From: Clostridium facile
Lineage (GTDB): Bacteria > Bacillota > Clostridia > Oscillospirales > Ruminococcaceae
Reading direction: 5' to 3'
Assembly: GCF_014297275.1 (NCBI RefSeq)
Contig: NZ_JACOQK010000001.1
Coordinates: forward strand, 2,170,001 to 2,234,000
DNA: 64,000 bases
This document shows, piece after piece, positions 34,745 to 43,949 of this stretch. A model generated the notes under the pieces. It saw only the letters and a list, made by a program, of their open reading frames with translations. It made no database searches and was not told where the DNA came from. Position numbers and translations under genes: made by a program. How positions within the stretch are numbered: position 1 is the stretch's first letter; each line of letters begins with the position of its first letter.

Positions 34745-36664
34745 TTACATTACCTTCTGAAACATATGGCGCACCTTGTCCAGGCGGCTGTTTGGACGGC
34801 GGGGCTGGATGACCGGCTGACCGACAGCGGCCTGATATCCTTTCAGCTCTGTAAGGCATACGCTCCGCCCGTTGGTGTAAAAGGCCAGATCAGTACGGTA
34901 TGCCTGTATACAGCGGGCGGGAATCTCGCCAGTAAAGACAACTTCATCCTTTTTTACCTGGGCCGTTTCGATGGTGGCACAGTATTTCGGTGCATCATGA
35001 TAAGCCCTGGAAAGGTATTCCTGGGGCGCATAGAGGATGAAGGAGAGATAAGGTTCCAGCAGCTGCGTCCCCGATTCCTTCAATGCCTGTTCCAATACAA
35101 TCGGGGCCAATGAGCGGAAGTCCGCCGGCGTGCTGACCGGACTGTAATAAAGCCCGTATTCAAAGCAAATCTTACAGTCCGTTACGTTCCAGCCGAACAA
35201 GCCCTGCTCCAGCCCGTAACGGATACCATCCCTGACAGCGTTTTGAAAACTCTGGTTCAAGTATCCCAGCGAAACCCGGCTCTCGTATTGTACACCGGAG
35301 CCAAGCGAGAGTGGTGTAACAGACAGTCCTATGGATGCCCAAAACGGGTTGGGCGGCACCTCGATATGGATGGTGTGGCTGGCTGCTTTGAGCGGCCGCT
35401 CCATATAAATGACGGAGGGTTCCTTTACCACTGTTTCAAGCTTGTATTTTTCCGACAGCAAAGCGGAAACAACCTCCAACTGCACCCGGCCCAAAAAAGA
35501 AAGAATGATCTCATGGGTGATGGAATCCACTTCGCAACGCAAAAGCGGGTCAGTATCCGCAAGTTGCGTAAGAGCGTCCAGCAGCCGTTCTCTTTGCGCT
35601 GCCGTTTTCGGCGCAATCGTCGTCCGCAGCATGGGGAGGGGGTCCTCGCGCCACCTTTTACGAGGGAGCCGGGTTTGGTCCCCTAATACATCGTTTAACC
35701 TCACGCTGTCGCTGGGAAGGATAACAATTTCACCCTGATAAGCGGTGTCTGTCCGAACAATTTCCCCTTTGGATGGAATACGCATCTCTGTGATTTTCAG
35801 CTTTTCTCTCCCGGCCAGGGCCACCGTATCCCGCAGGCGCAGCGTTCCGCTGTATAACCGTAGATAGACACGCCGCTGGCCGCAATCGGTGTACTCAACC
35901 TTGAAAACGCTGCCGCATAGGGCGGCGCCCCCCTGTTCCCCAATCGGTTGGAACAGCCCTGTCACCGCATCCATCAACGGTTGAATGCCAAGGCCATTTT
36001 TGGCGCTGCCATGATAGACTGGGAACAGGGAGGCGTCTTGAACCCGCTGCTGTTCCTCCCGCGCAAGTTTTTCCCGGCTGATTGGTTCTCCTGCGATATA
36101 CTTTTCCAATAATTCATCGTTATTTTCGATGACCGCATCCCATGCTTCTATGTCGGTATTTTCCTCCAGGACTATTTCCGGGGACAGCGACACCGTCTGC
36201 TTGATGATAATATCGGCGGAGAGCTTATCCCGAACAGACTGAACCACGCTCTGCAAATCAACGCCAGCCTGGTCGATCTTGTTGATAAAGATAACGGTGG
36301 GAATGTTCATTTTCCGCAGGGCATGGAACAGAATACGGGTCTGGGCCTGCACGCCATCTTTAGCGGAGATCACCAAGATGGCCCCATCTAAAACAGCCAA
36401 AGAGCGGTACACCTCCGCCAAAAAATCCATGTGGCCGGGCGTATCCACAATGTTAACTTTACATCTGTGCCACTGGAAGGAAGTGACTGCCGCTTGAATG
36501 GTAATCCCACGCTGCCGCTCCAAAAACATGGTGTCCGTCCTCGTTGTCCCTTTTTCGACGCTCCCCGGTTCTGAAATGGCTCCGCTGGCATATAGCAGGC
36601 TCTCCGTCAAGGTCGTCTTTCCAGCGTCTACATGGGCAAGAATTCCAATATTGATTATTTTCAT
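34745..36664 (-). CDS. tet(W): Tetracycline resistance ribosomal protection protein Tet(W)
   Basis: 639 residues, the Tet(W) length and sequence by family knowledge. GTPase motifs: G1 AHVDAGKTT (residues 10-18), G2 T-rich RGITIQAAVT, G3 DTPGHMDF (about 74-81), G4 NKIDQAG (about 128-134). The C-terminal domain is EF-G-like. It binds the ribosome and releases tetracycline by GTP hydrolysis. Base composition differs from the host. A ribosome site GGGAGGACA precedes the ATG. Transcribed from its own promoter through an attenuator leader. Confidence 0.97.
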   Translation of the reverse strand: MKIINIGILAHVDAGKTTLTESLLYASGAISEPGSVEKGTTRTDTMFLERQRGITIQAAVTSFQWHRCKVNIVDTPGHMDFLAEVYRSLAVLDGAILVISAKDGVQAQTRILFHALRKMNIPTVIFINKIDQAGVDLQSVVQSVRDKLSADIIIKQTVSLSPEIVLEENTDIEAWDAVIENNDELLEKYIAGEPISREKLAREEQQRVQDASLFPVYHGSAKNGLGIQPLMDAVTGLFQPIGEQGGAALCGSVFKVEYTDCGQRRVYLRLYSGTLRLRDTVALAGREKLKITEMRIPSKGEIVRTDTAYQGEIVILPSDSVRLNDVLGDQTRLPRKRWREDPLPMLRTTIAPKTAAQRERLLDALTQLADTDPLLRCEVDSITHEIILSFLGRVQLEVVSALLSEKYKLETVVKEPSVIYMERPLKAASHTIHIEVPPNPFWASIGLSVTPLSLGSGVQYESRVSLGYLNQSFQNAVRDGIRYGLEQGLFGWNVTDCKICFEYGLYYSPVSTPADFRSLAPIVLEQALKESGTQLLEPYLSFILYAPQEYLSRAYHDAPKYCATIETAQVKKDEVVFTGEIPARCIQAYRTDLAFYTNGRSVCLTELKGYQAAVGQPVIQPRRPNSRLDKVRHMFQKVM

Positions 36665-36702
36665 GTGATTGTCCTCCCTTTACAGCCCCAAAGGGCATAA
36701 AA

Positions 36703-36737
36703 ATCCCCAGCAGTAAAATACTTTTACCACTGGGGAT
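36703..36737 (-). terminator. Attenuator terminator before tet(W)
   Basis: ATCCCCAG-ca-GTAAAA pairs with TTTTAC-ca-CTGGGGAT around TAC, and is followed on the minus strand by TTTTTATG, so it is a rho-independent terminator located between the leader and the tet(W) ribosome site. Confidence 0.85.
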
Positions 36738-36904
36738 TCTAATTTGCGGACATACACATATACAGCATACACCTATTTGTGATTGCTGTTTTTTGAATAT
36801 GTCAAAATTGATAAGGCAAAAGTATTCTTAAATTGGGTACAAAAAACCAAGCCCCCACAAAAGGAGCTATCATAATTCTTTGTTCCCACTATTTGATTAT
36901 AGTT

Positions 36905-36928
36905 TTATTTAAGAATACCTTGCCGCAT
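36905..36928 (-). CDS. tet(W) leader peptide
   Basis: A 7-residue frame, MRQGILK, behind GGAG. Its last codons (GGTATTCTTAAAT) are complementary to a downstream ATTTAAGAATAC segment, so translation of the leader can change the folding that leads to the terminator. It is likely used by tetracycline-stalled ribosomes in the attenuation known for ribosomal protection genes. Confidence 0.7.
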   Translation of the reverse strand: MRQGILK

Positions 36929-36957
36929 ATTTTTTACTCCTTTTCTGGAATGAAGCT

Positions 36958-36986
36958 ATTATATCACATCAGTTTTAGGAAAGCAA
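36958..36986 (-). promoter_or_regulatory. Promoter of tet(W)
   Basis: -35 TTGCTT (36981-36986), -10 TATAAT (36958-36963), 17-base spacer. The start falls just before the leader peptide. Confidence 0.8.
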
Positions 36987-37025
36987 GTACCTAAAAGAAA
37001 TTTTTCTTCCCCTTATATGTAACAA

Positions 37026-37547
37026 TCATACCGGCTTCCTAGCGTTCAGAATGTTTTCTGCTGTCTGCTGTGGTGTTTGGTTGGAATTGTCCAACCAAAA
37101 GCCGATCCGTGGTGTTGTCTGCATAAATGTATCGTATAAGGTTTCAACCGTAAAGCCGGAATAGCCTGTTTTCTCCCTGTATCGTTCCCTTTCTTTTATT
37201 GTTTCCACATCTGGACAAAGAACGACAACCTCAACAGGGTATTTATGCAGATAATTTATCATTCGGTTTAATTCATCACCGTAGTAGTTATCTTGGATCA
37301 CTACAGAAAAGCCGTTGTCAAAGTATGACCTTGCCGCATCAGCAGTCAATTTGTATCGAAGGTACAGCTGGCGGACTGCTTCCGCTGATGGGGTAGCTGA
37401 CATATTTTCTCTGCCTGAAATAATCATTTTTCGGAACACATCACCACGAAGATGGACGCATTTTTCTATTGATTTTGCCAGTAAATCGGAAACTGTAGAT
37501 TTTCCAGAAGCCATTAAGCCTGTAATGAGATAAATTTTTTGTTTCAT
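37026..37547 (-). CDS. P-loop kinase-like cargo protein
   Basis: 173 residues. Walker A GLMASGKST (residues 10-18), a helix rich in basic residues, then VVIQDNYYGDEL and VVVLCPDVETIKERERYREK, which resemble phosphotransferases or AAA-type nucleotide kinases such as chloramphenicol- or aminoglycoside-type phosphotransferases and gluconokinases. Substrate unknown. It lies between the right end and tet(W) in the same direction, about 60 bases upstream of the tet(W) promoter. Antibiotic-modifying activity is possible but not supported by specific motifs. Confidence 0.65.
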   Translation of the reverse strand: MKQKIYLITGLMASGKSTVSDLLAKSIEKCVHLRGDVFRKMIISGRENMSATPSAEAVRQLYLRYKLTADAARSYFDNGFSVVIQDNYYGDELNRMINYLHKYPVEVVVLCPDVETIKERERYREKTGYSGFTVETLYDTFMQTTPRIGFWLDNSNQTPQQTAENILNARKPV

Positions 37548-37814
37548 TTCACTTCCTCCGGCACAAAAAATATGTACATGTAACTAATTCAACACATTTA
37601 TAATTTGAATAGGGACATTATAGCATTTACTAAATACAAATTCAATGTATACGGAAAGAAAGATATAAGGAGTGGGAGGGATTCCGCCGTAGTCGGCATT
37701 GTAGGAAAATCCAAAAGTTTAGATTTTCCCACAATGCTTATCTTTTGGTCTTTGGTTCGGAATAGTGTAGTGCTGGCGGTCTATCTCTTGTTTTCGGTTG
37801 CTTGCTTCCTTACC
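37548..37814. other. Right terminal region of the element
   Basis: Gene-free. Contains the inverted repeat CATTGTAGGAAAATC / GATTTTCCCACAATG at 37697-37736, which may be a terminator or a recombinase site, and ends at the GTAC junction. Confidence 0.5.
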
Positions 37815-37818
37815 GTAC
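37815..37818. other. Right junction core of the element (attR)
   Basis: GTAC, matching the copy at 26474-26477. Confidence 0.8.
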
Positions 37819-40023
37819 ATGAGCATTTGCATCCGTATTGTCTGATTTTTCTGTCCCATATACTTTGGAAGGATTGCTGGAATAAGAAATAATTGGTATA
37901 CCAGCTTTTGCGTAATCCAGAATGGTTTCCATTGATTCTACAGAGATGGTGGAAACTTCGCTTAATACCAACGCTTTATAGCCAGGGCCATCCGGATAGA
38001 TCATCTGGTTTTGTACATCATGGGCATTTTCGCCATTGATCAGTGCCTCACTCATGATATTGTAAGAATAACCGTTGTCCAACAATGCCTGCATAGAGTT
38101 TCCATTTGGGAATTCAAATGCCAATGGGCCATCTCGTATAACAGCGACATCAACTTTTTGGTTCGCGTACTGTAGCAGGGCTTGATTACGGGACACATAA
38201 TCGGTTACCATATCCATTTTGTCCCAATAAGTTTGACGGTAGCTATAAGGTTCACCAAAAGAACCGCCAAATGGGTCCCAACCTGGCCAGTCCGCATGGA
38301 ATCCATTGATGGATTTTGAATAAGCGCTTCCGTGGAAGATCGCCCTATTCACACCCCAGGAGAAGTTGGCTGTCAGTTCAAACAGAATATCTTCCCAGTT
38401 GTATTGATAGATAGTACGTCCTGTAATCGCTTCCATAGACAGGTATTTTTTGTCATATAAATTTGCCGCTGCAGACAACTGGCGTAAACCATCCCCTTTT
38501 GTCATGTTATCCCCTTCTGGGATTGTAACAATTGAAGCAGCGCCTGCAATATCCAAACCTGTTAAATCATAAGTTTGCGCACGGTAGTTGCATCCAATGC
38601 TTTCTGCCCATTTATTCGCTGGAATACAGTGTTGTGTTTCGTAGAGATGCCCCATAATATCGTTATAGTCTTCAACAATTCTGGCACCTAACTCTTTTTC
38701 TTCCTCATTGTCATAGGTATAAACCAAATCTTTTGGATCAGCACTTGCACCAAATCCACCATAGGTGCGTTCACTGGCGACAACCGCTGCTATAACATCC
38801 TGATATTGGTAATTCTCTCCATAGTAAGCGGCAATTTCTTCTTTCAGGTCAGGTGCCCACAGGTTGGTAGTTTTATTTGCTTCAATGGAATCCTCAAAAA
38901 TGCTGCCGCCGTTTTCACGGATCATTGCCGCCAGCTCGGTATCATTTAAGATATAGTTATCCCAATAGTCTGTAATCGCATTGATGCCATCGTCATTAAA
39001 GAAATCCATTACATAGCATCTGTTGTGCATTACTACAGAAGAACCACCGTTAAACAACTGTCCAGTACCACGGTAATAAACAGAAACCAGCACATAATCC
39101 CCATCGCTTACATCATCCGCGGTGAGTCCAGATAAATCCGCCTGATAGTAGTGCTGTTCATCTGCCATACGTTTTCTGTTTCCATCGGCGTCCACTTTTG
39201 CTGTTTCATTTGGGTCCGCCTGTTCTGGGCCGAAAGCATCCAGGGTCTCCTGATAGTCCCAGCCTTGGGATTCCGCATACGCTTTGTCTGGAATACCTGC
39301 TGGTGTTGTTTTTCCTTCAATTTCGGAAGCATCCATCCCTTTTAAGCTGGAGAAATCCAGGTTATATTCTGTATAAGGAGTTCCTTTTTCTTCTTTATCT
39401 GTTACGGAAACCACTTTTGCCAGGTTGGTAGAAACCAACGTATCGGTAAAAATAAAATGAGCGTTCTTGCCATCTGTTGTTTTGGTTTCCGGTAATTTTA
39501 GTTCAACAGAACCATTTTGGATATCTTCCGCGGTAACAGGGGTAAAGGATACTGCTGTTTGTTTGGAAGTTTGAGGGTCGTTGGGGTCAATGGTGTTCAC
39601 GCATGGTGGCCAGTGTGCGGTAATCGTCAGGTCAACAACAAAACCACCTTCAATAGCGTTTGCCGCTTTGTAAACTTTTTTCAGTAATTTTACCCAGGAA
39701 TCAGAACCCCATCCGCAGTATTCCGCCTGGTCATTGGTATAACTAGTGGAGTCGGAAAGCATGGCGATTTCAACGCCACCAAACCCTGCTTCTGCCAAAG
39801 AATTGATTTGTTTTTCAATAACATCGTTGTCATCAATTCCAGCGGTCGCATCGGGGAACCACATCCTTGCCATTGGTTTCGCGGTGTAATCCGGATTCTT
39901 AAAATAAGAGATAGCCGAATTGGAATCCGCTTGTGTCGCATTGGCTGGCAGAACGGTCGCTGTTGCAGATAACAGCATAGTTGCCGACAGAACTGCTGCC
40001 AACAGTTTATGAGATTTTTTCAT
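37815..40023 (-). pseudogene. N-terminal part of a split secreted glycoside hydrolase, GH106-like
   Basis: About 736 native residues. Signal peptide (MKKSHKLLAAVLSATMLLSA, then ANA) followed by the glycoside hydrolase domain. KPMARMWFPDATAG and GFGGVEIAMLSD resemble the start of family 106 alpha-L-rhamnosidases, and later blocks (WNYQYQD-type, DWPGWDPFGGSFGEP, SVESMETILDYAKAG) fit a large TIM-barrel polysaccharide hydrolase. The native protein would continue at 24507-26473 to 1391 residues. Here it ends by insertion, with one extra codon from element DNA and a stop. Preceded by AAAGGAGGATC. Family assignment is by pattern, substrate unknown. Confidence 0.75.
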
Positions 40024-40079
40024 AATAGATCCTCCTTTTTCTATTACTAATAAAAAATCATTGTATTTATGATATTTTT

Positions 40080-40108
40080 AGTATAATAGAATGGAACAAT
40101 ATTGTCAG
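40080..40108 (-). promoter_or_regulatory. Promoter of the split glycoside hydrolase gene
   Basis: -35 CTGACA (40103-40108) and -10 TATACT (40080-40085) with a 17-base spacer; the divergent AraC gene begins 120 bases away. Confidence 0.7.
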
Positions 40109-40227
40109 TATCGTAATGTAAGGTAAACCTCAATAAATTGTACACTATATCCAGTTATTTTATTTAATAGATTGATTTTTACAACAATTTTTATTATAAT
40201 AAAGAATGGAGGGAAGGAGGATTTTTT

Positions 40228-41253
40228 ATGGAATTGGATAAAATTATGGATACAATGCTCCACCAGCAAAGAAACCCTGACCGGGAAAAACTGAAGCCAT
40301 TTCAGCCGGAAGAATTGAAAAATCCCCATGCAAGATGGAGGATCAATAAAGAATCCATGGGAAAATACTTCAAACTAAACGATATTGGGATCAACCTCCA
40401 TATTCCGGAATTTAATAAAATCCAGGTTGCGCACAAGCATAGTTTTTTTGAGTTGATCTATGTCTATCGGGGAAGAATGAAGAACCAGGTGGACCGTATC
40501 AAAATAGATCTGGAACAGGGAGATTTTTGCCTGATGAACCCAGATGCCATCCACACCCCTGTTACCATCGGTGAAAATGCCCTCGCCTTAAATATTTTGA
40601 TGACCAATGATTTGTTTGAAAAATCTTTTATGAACCTAATTTTAGACAACCAGTTATTAGCCAATTTTTTTGTAGACTCATTGTTCCAAAAAAAACAGGA
40701 GAAAAACTATTTGGTGTTTTCTCAACAATATTTAAATCAAACGACAATACAAGAATATCTAAAACGGATTTTAACCGAATATTTTCATACTGCTTTATAT
40801 CAACAAAGCGTAGTGGAATCTTTATTATCCTGTTTATTTGTAGAATTGACCCGAGGTTATCAAAAACAGTTGGAGGATACTAGCCGTAAAGAATTTTCAA
40901 AAGCAAACCTCTCCAATATTATTGCTTACCTTGCGGAAAATTATAAAACAGTAACCGTACAATCAGTATCAGAGCACTTTAATTATCACCCAAAGTATTT
41001 ACCCAGCTTGCTGAAAAAATATACCGGGAAGGGGTTTTCTGATATTGTACAAGGGTTTAAACTAAGTCATGCCTGTCAGCTTTTAAAACAGACTGACCTT
41101 TCTATTGCAGATATTGTGGAAGAAGTAGGATACTCGAATCGAAGCTACTTTTACCGTGTGTTCCAAAAACAATACCAAATGACACCATCTGAGTATCGGA
41201 AAAGAATTCACACCAGTACCAATTTGGAACATTTTCCTTATGAATTCCAATAA
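40228..41253 (+). CDS. AraC-family transcriptional regulator (paralogue)
   Basis: 341 residues, start behind GGAAGGAGGA. An N-terminal cupin-type sensor domain (AHKHSFFELIYVYRG, FCLMNPDAIHTPVTI) and C-terminal AraC double helix-turn-helix (NLSNIIAYLAENY, SEHFNYHPKYLPSLLKKYTG, IVEEVGYSNRSYFYRVFQ, PSEYRKR). It lies divergent from the split glycoside hydrolase gene and probably regulates it in response to a sugar. A close parallel of the 19183 regulator, with similar domain order. Confidence 0.9.
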   Translation: MELDKIMDTMLHQQRNPDREKLKPFQPEELKNPHARWRINKESMGKYFKLNDIGINLHIPEFNKIQVAHKHSFFELIYVYRGRMKNQVDRIKIDLEQGDFCLMNPDAIHTPVTIGENALALNILMTNDLFEKSFMNLILDNQLLANFFVDSLFQKKQEKNYLVFSQQYLNQTTIQEYLKRILTEYFHTALYQQSVVESLLSCLFVELTRGYQKQLEDTSRKEFSKANLSNIIAYLAENYKTVTVQSVSEHFNYHPKYLPSLLKKYTGKGFSDIVQGFKLSHACQLLKQTDLSIADIVEEVGYSNRSYFYRVFQKQYQMTPSEYRKRIHTSTNLEHFPYEFQ

Positions 41254-41785
41254 GACAGATTTCGAACCCCGGATAAAGGAATATAAATACTTCTTATCTA
41301 TATCAAATAAAAGCAATATAGATCATGTAACCTGTAACTATATGAAAAATATTTTATAAAAATACAATATAAGTTACTGCCTCTACTTTCGTGATAAAAA
41401 ATCACTATCTTTCCTTGTACATAACATCTTTTTTATTTTATAATCTCCAATAGAACCAAAAAATTTTAATCATATACAGCAAACATACCCCCTGCTCTAA
41501 TAGAACAGGGGGTATTTTATGTAAAAATATCATCACGAAAAGGAAACATGCCTAAAATAACATCAATAGCACAATAGTGGAATCCACATATGGATTTGAT
41601 TCATAAATACGATAATCCACACATAATTTCATCATAAAAGCAGATAGAACGAAGAAACAGATGAAACAAAAATTAGTGCCAGTTTATACGTTTGTTACGC
41701 CCTTTGAATGCTTACAAAAATCCCTAATACATTTTTCCCACTAAAATAAAAAACCAAATCTGGGCTTTTTTATAGAAAAATTTTA
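41254..41785. other. Intergenic region with one terminator
   Basis: Gene-free. CATACCCCCTGCTC pairs with GAACAGGGGGTAT at about 41486-41518, a terminator about 230 bases after the AraC stop; nothing else is recognisable. Confidence 0.5.
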
Positions 41786-42562
41786 TTACTGTTGATATGG
41801 ATTATTATCGTTATTTTGATTCTGGTTTTGTGGTGGTTGCTGTTGGTAAGGTGGTTGTGGTGGATATGGAGGATTTCCATAAGGAGGCTGCTGTCCTCCC
41901 TGATAAGGCTGTTGTGGCTGCCCATAAGGCCCATAATGATATGCACTACGTGTATTTAATAAAATAAATTGAGGGGTATTTTTTTGGATAATTAAAATAA
42001 AGATCCCAGGTAAAAAAGTCATACTGAGCAATAAATATGCTACTAAACTCACAGCAATAAAAAGCCCGCTATTATCCGGTGCATACTCTTTAAATACCGT
42101 ATAGTAACTCATAAACTGCAAAACAGTTCCCCAAATAGATGCCGTAACCCCAATAATCATCAGTACACTCATCAATATAATCATCCATCCAAAAGAGGAA
42201 AGGTCAGGGGTATACATACCTTGCTCAATCCATTGAATATTGTATAAAAGATCAAAGATAATATTGACAGAAAATATGGAAGAAATTGTGGTTGTCACAA
42301 CAGAAATAATGGAAAGTACTAATAAAAGAACGCGACGATTGGTTGGTTTTTGATATTGCCCATTGATGTTATCCGCAACAGCGCCAATTAAGTAAGAATT
42401 GGCAAATGGAACCCAAGCAAGCCAATGGTTTGGCATATTCCTCCGTTTTGCCAATTTCATATAAGCTATTCCATTTAATACATACTGCGGGATCACGACC
42501 AAACATATGCTCACCAGTAATACTATAATATACATCGTAAACATCACATTATATTCACTCAT
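41786..42562 (-). CDS. Multi-pass membrane protein with Pro/Gln-rich tail
   Basis: 258 residues from the ATG at 42562 (GGTGGAATTGC site). About five to six membrane segments (about 12-35, 75-95, 125-150, 165-200) and a cytoplasmic tail of low complexity, PYGQPQQPYQGGQQPPYGNP and similar PPYxQ repeats (about residues 205-258). Membrane proteins with a short Gln/Pro/Tyr-rich tail are common in Firmicutes, without a known role. Possible DUF4870/DUF975-like protein, but I cannot assign a family. Confidence 0.65.
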   Translation of the reverse strand: MSEYNVMFTMYIIVLLVSICLVVIPQYVLNGIAYMKLAKRRNMPNHWLAWVPFANSYLIGAVADNINGQYQKPTNRRVLLLVLSIISVVTTTISSIFSVNIIFDLLYNIQWIEQGMYTPDLSSFGWMIILMSVLMIIGVTASIWGTVLQFMSYYTVFKEYAPDNSGLFIAVSLVAYLLLSMTFLPGIFILIIQKNTPQFILLNTRSAYHYGPYGQPQQPYQGGQQPPYGNPPYPPQPPYQQQPPQNQNQNNDNNPYQQ

Positions 42563-42857
42563 TGCAATTCCACCTTTCTGGCTGGACATCTCTATTTATT
42601 TTGAGTATACCACAAATCATGATTTCTGTCCAGATTTATTGTTATAACCAATATTTTTATTGAGGATATCCATTGCATATGAAGTAAAACTCAAAAGTAT
42701 TCCTGCTTCCCATAAAGAAATATAGTAAGCCAGCTTTTATTAAGCGATCCATTATAAGACAAAGTTTATGTTATACTATTTTTTCTATATTAGATAAAAC
42801 AAAAAAGCTTTGATTGATATCAATCAAAGCTTTTGCATCGGTATTTTAACTCTTTGG

Positions 42858-43949
42858 TTATGGCAAAATATAAATATTTACAGTCCTAGAACCCCAATTA
42901 CGGCATTCACCTTCTGAGTTCATAAATAAATCAACTAAGATTTCGTTTTTCATACAGGATCCACCAGTATCAGCTGCAATCGCATAGCCATATACACGCC
43001 CATCTGCGCTGGCAATATACATCTTTGTCCCATAAGGGATCACATTTGGATTTACGGCAACATAACCAGGTTTTACCGTTCTACCTGTTGAGGTACGGGC
43101 GCCTGCTGGAGCGGTATAAGCTACCCCACGGCCTGTAATTACTTTTGTATAATTGGTAGGGATTCCATTTCCATCAAAGCTAATCCCCGCAGGTGTATCC
43201 AATTCAGAAATAACAGATTTTCCTGCTACACTTTTTTGTTCTACTGGGGTTTTTGTCCCCACTAAAACGACACGATTTACCGGTTGAACGGTTACTTCGG
43301 ATCGAACCGGCTGTTCCGAACGGGAAACAAGGTTGCCGTCCTCATAAGTGCAGGAATAATAATCTACCCGTGTACCAGTAGAGCCTGCAGTTTGTTCTTG
43401 GGTTACCCCTTTTAACAAACCATCTGTTTCTTGATAAATGGTTTCAAATGGCAGCTCAACTTGTTCTGCTACCTCATTGGTGGTAACACGGACAACGGTA
43501 ATGGATGTTCCTTCTTTTACTACATTGTTTACATCCTCTGACACCGTATCTGTTGAACCTACCGCCACATTTGCCAACTCCAGTGCATCCTGAACAGTTC
43601 CACGTACCATAGGTACTTGTACTGTTTTTCCATCCGCTGTAACAGAAACATCAAACGCCCTGTTAATTCGGATGTTTGCATGGTTGTTATCAACATCCAT
43701 CCATAGCACTTCATCATTGGCAGAAGTTTCTACTCCTAAATCGTTTAGGATTTCATCTGCTGTTTGCTTATTTGTCAATACCGATTTTACGAATTGTCCG
43801 TTGTCATAAATTTCTACTCTGCAATTAAAACTTGCAATACCAGTTAATACTGGTGTAGAAAGCATAACAAAAGCGCACACCCCACTGATGACAATGGTTC
43901 TTGTTTTAGCAGAACACATCTCTTTCAGTTTACGTAAAAATGATTGCAT
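42858..43949 (-). CDS. G5 and 3D domain cell-wall protein
   Basis: 363 residues. N-terminal membrane anchor (about residues 17-38) with an outside C-terminus. DUF348-like repeats (NGQFVKSVLTNKQTADEILN and ...), then a G5-like segment (NEVAEQVELPFETIYQETDG) and a 3D domain at the end, with its three conserved Asp seen in ATDTG-type loop DTGGSCMKNEILVDLFM and the preceding ADG. This is the YabE/RpfB-like layout; such proteins act in peptidoglycan hydrolysis or resuscitation. Start followed by a promoter/leader region with a hairpin (AAAACATAT/ATATATGTTTT). Confidence 0.88.
   Translation of the reverse strand: MQSFLRKLKEMCSAKTRTIVISGVCAFVMLSTPVLTGIASFNCRVEIYDNGQFVKSVLTNKQTADEILNDLGVETSANDEVLWMDVDNNHANIRINRAFDVSVTADGKTVQVPMVRGTVQDALELANVAVGSTDTVSEDVNNVVKEGTSITVVRVTTNEVAEQVELPFETIYQETDGLLKGVTQEQTAGSTGTRVDYYSCTYEDGNLVSRSEQPVRSEVTVQPVNRVVLVGTKTPVEQKSVAGKSVISELDTPAGISFDGNGIPTNYTKVITGRGVAYTAPAGARTSTGRTVKPGYVAVNPNVIPYGTKMYIASADGRVYGYAIAADTGGSCMKNEILVDLFMNSEGECRNWGSRTVNIYILP

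Larger units (their letters stand above)
26474..37818 (-). mobile_element. 11.3-kb integrative mobilizable element carrying tet(W)
   Basis: Bounded by GTAC at 26474-26477 and 37815-37818; one copy plus 11,337 bases of interior gives an 11,341-bp unit. Removing it rejoins ...NANAH-V with QELYQELLNF in one frame. Every gene is on the minus strand: kinase, tet(W), methyltransferase, sigma/HTH pair, mobC, relaxase, replication genes, tnpW and a large serine recombinase next to the left end. No conjugation-channel genes are present. This is the Tn4451/TnpX-type layout of mobilizable transposons. Its base composition is more GC-rich than the flanks. Large serine recombinases cut at a two-base core, which lies within the shared GTAC. 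Confidence 0.9.

Noticed and set aside
37605..37892. A 95-codon plus-strand frame crossing the right end of the element
   Set aside because: It spans the junction, runs antisense to the hydrolase and has no ribosome site; a chance frame.
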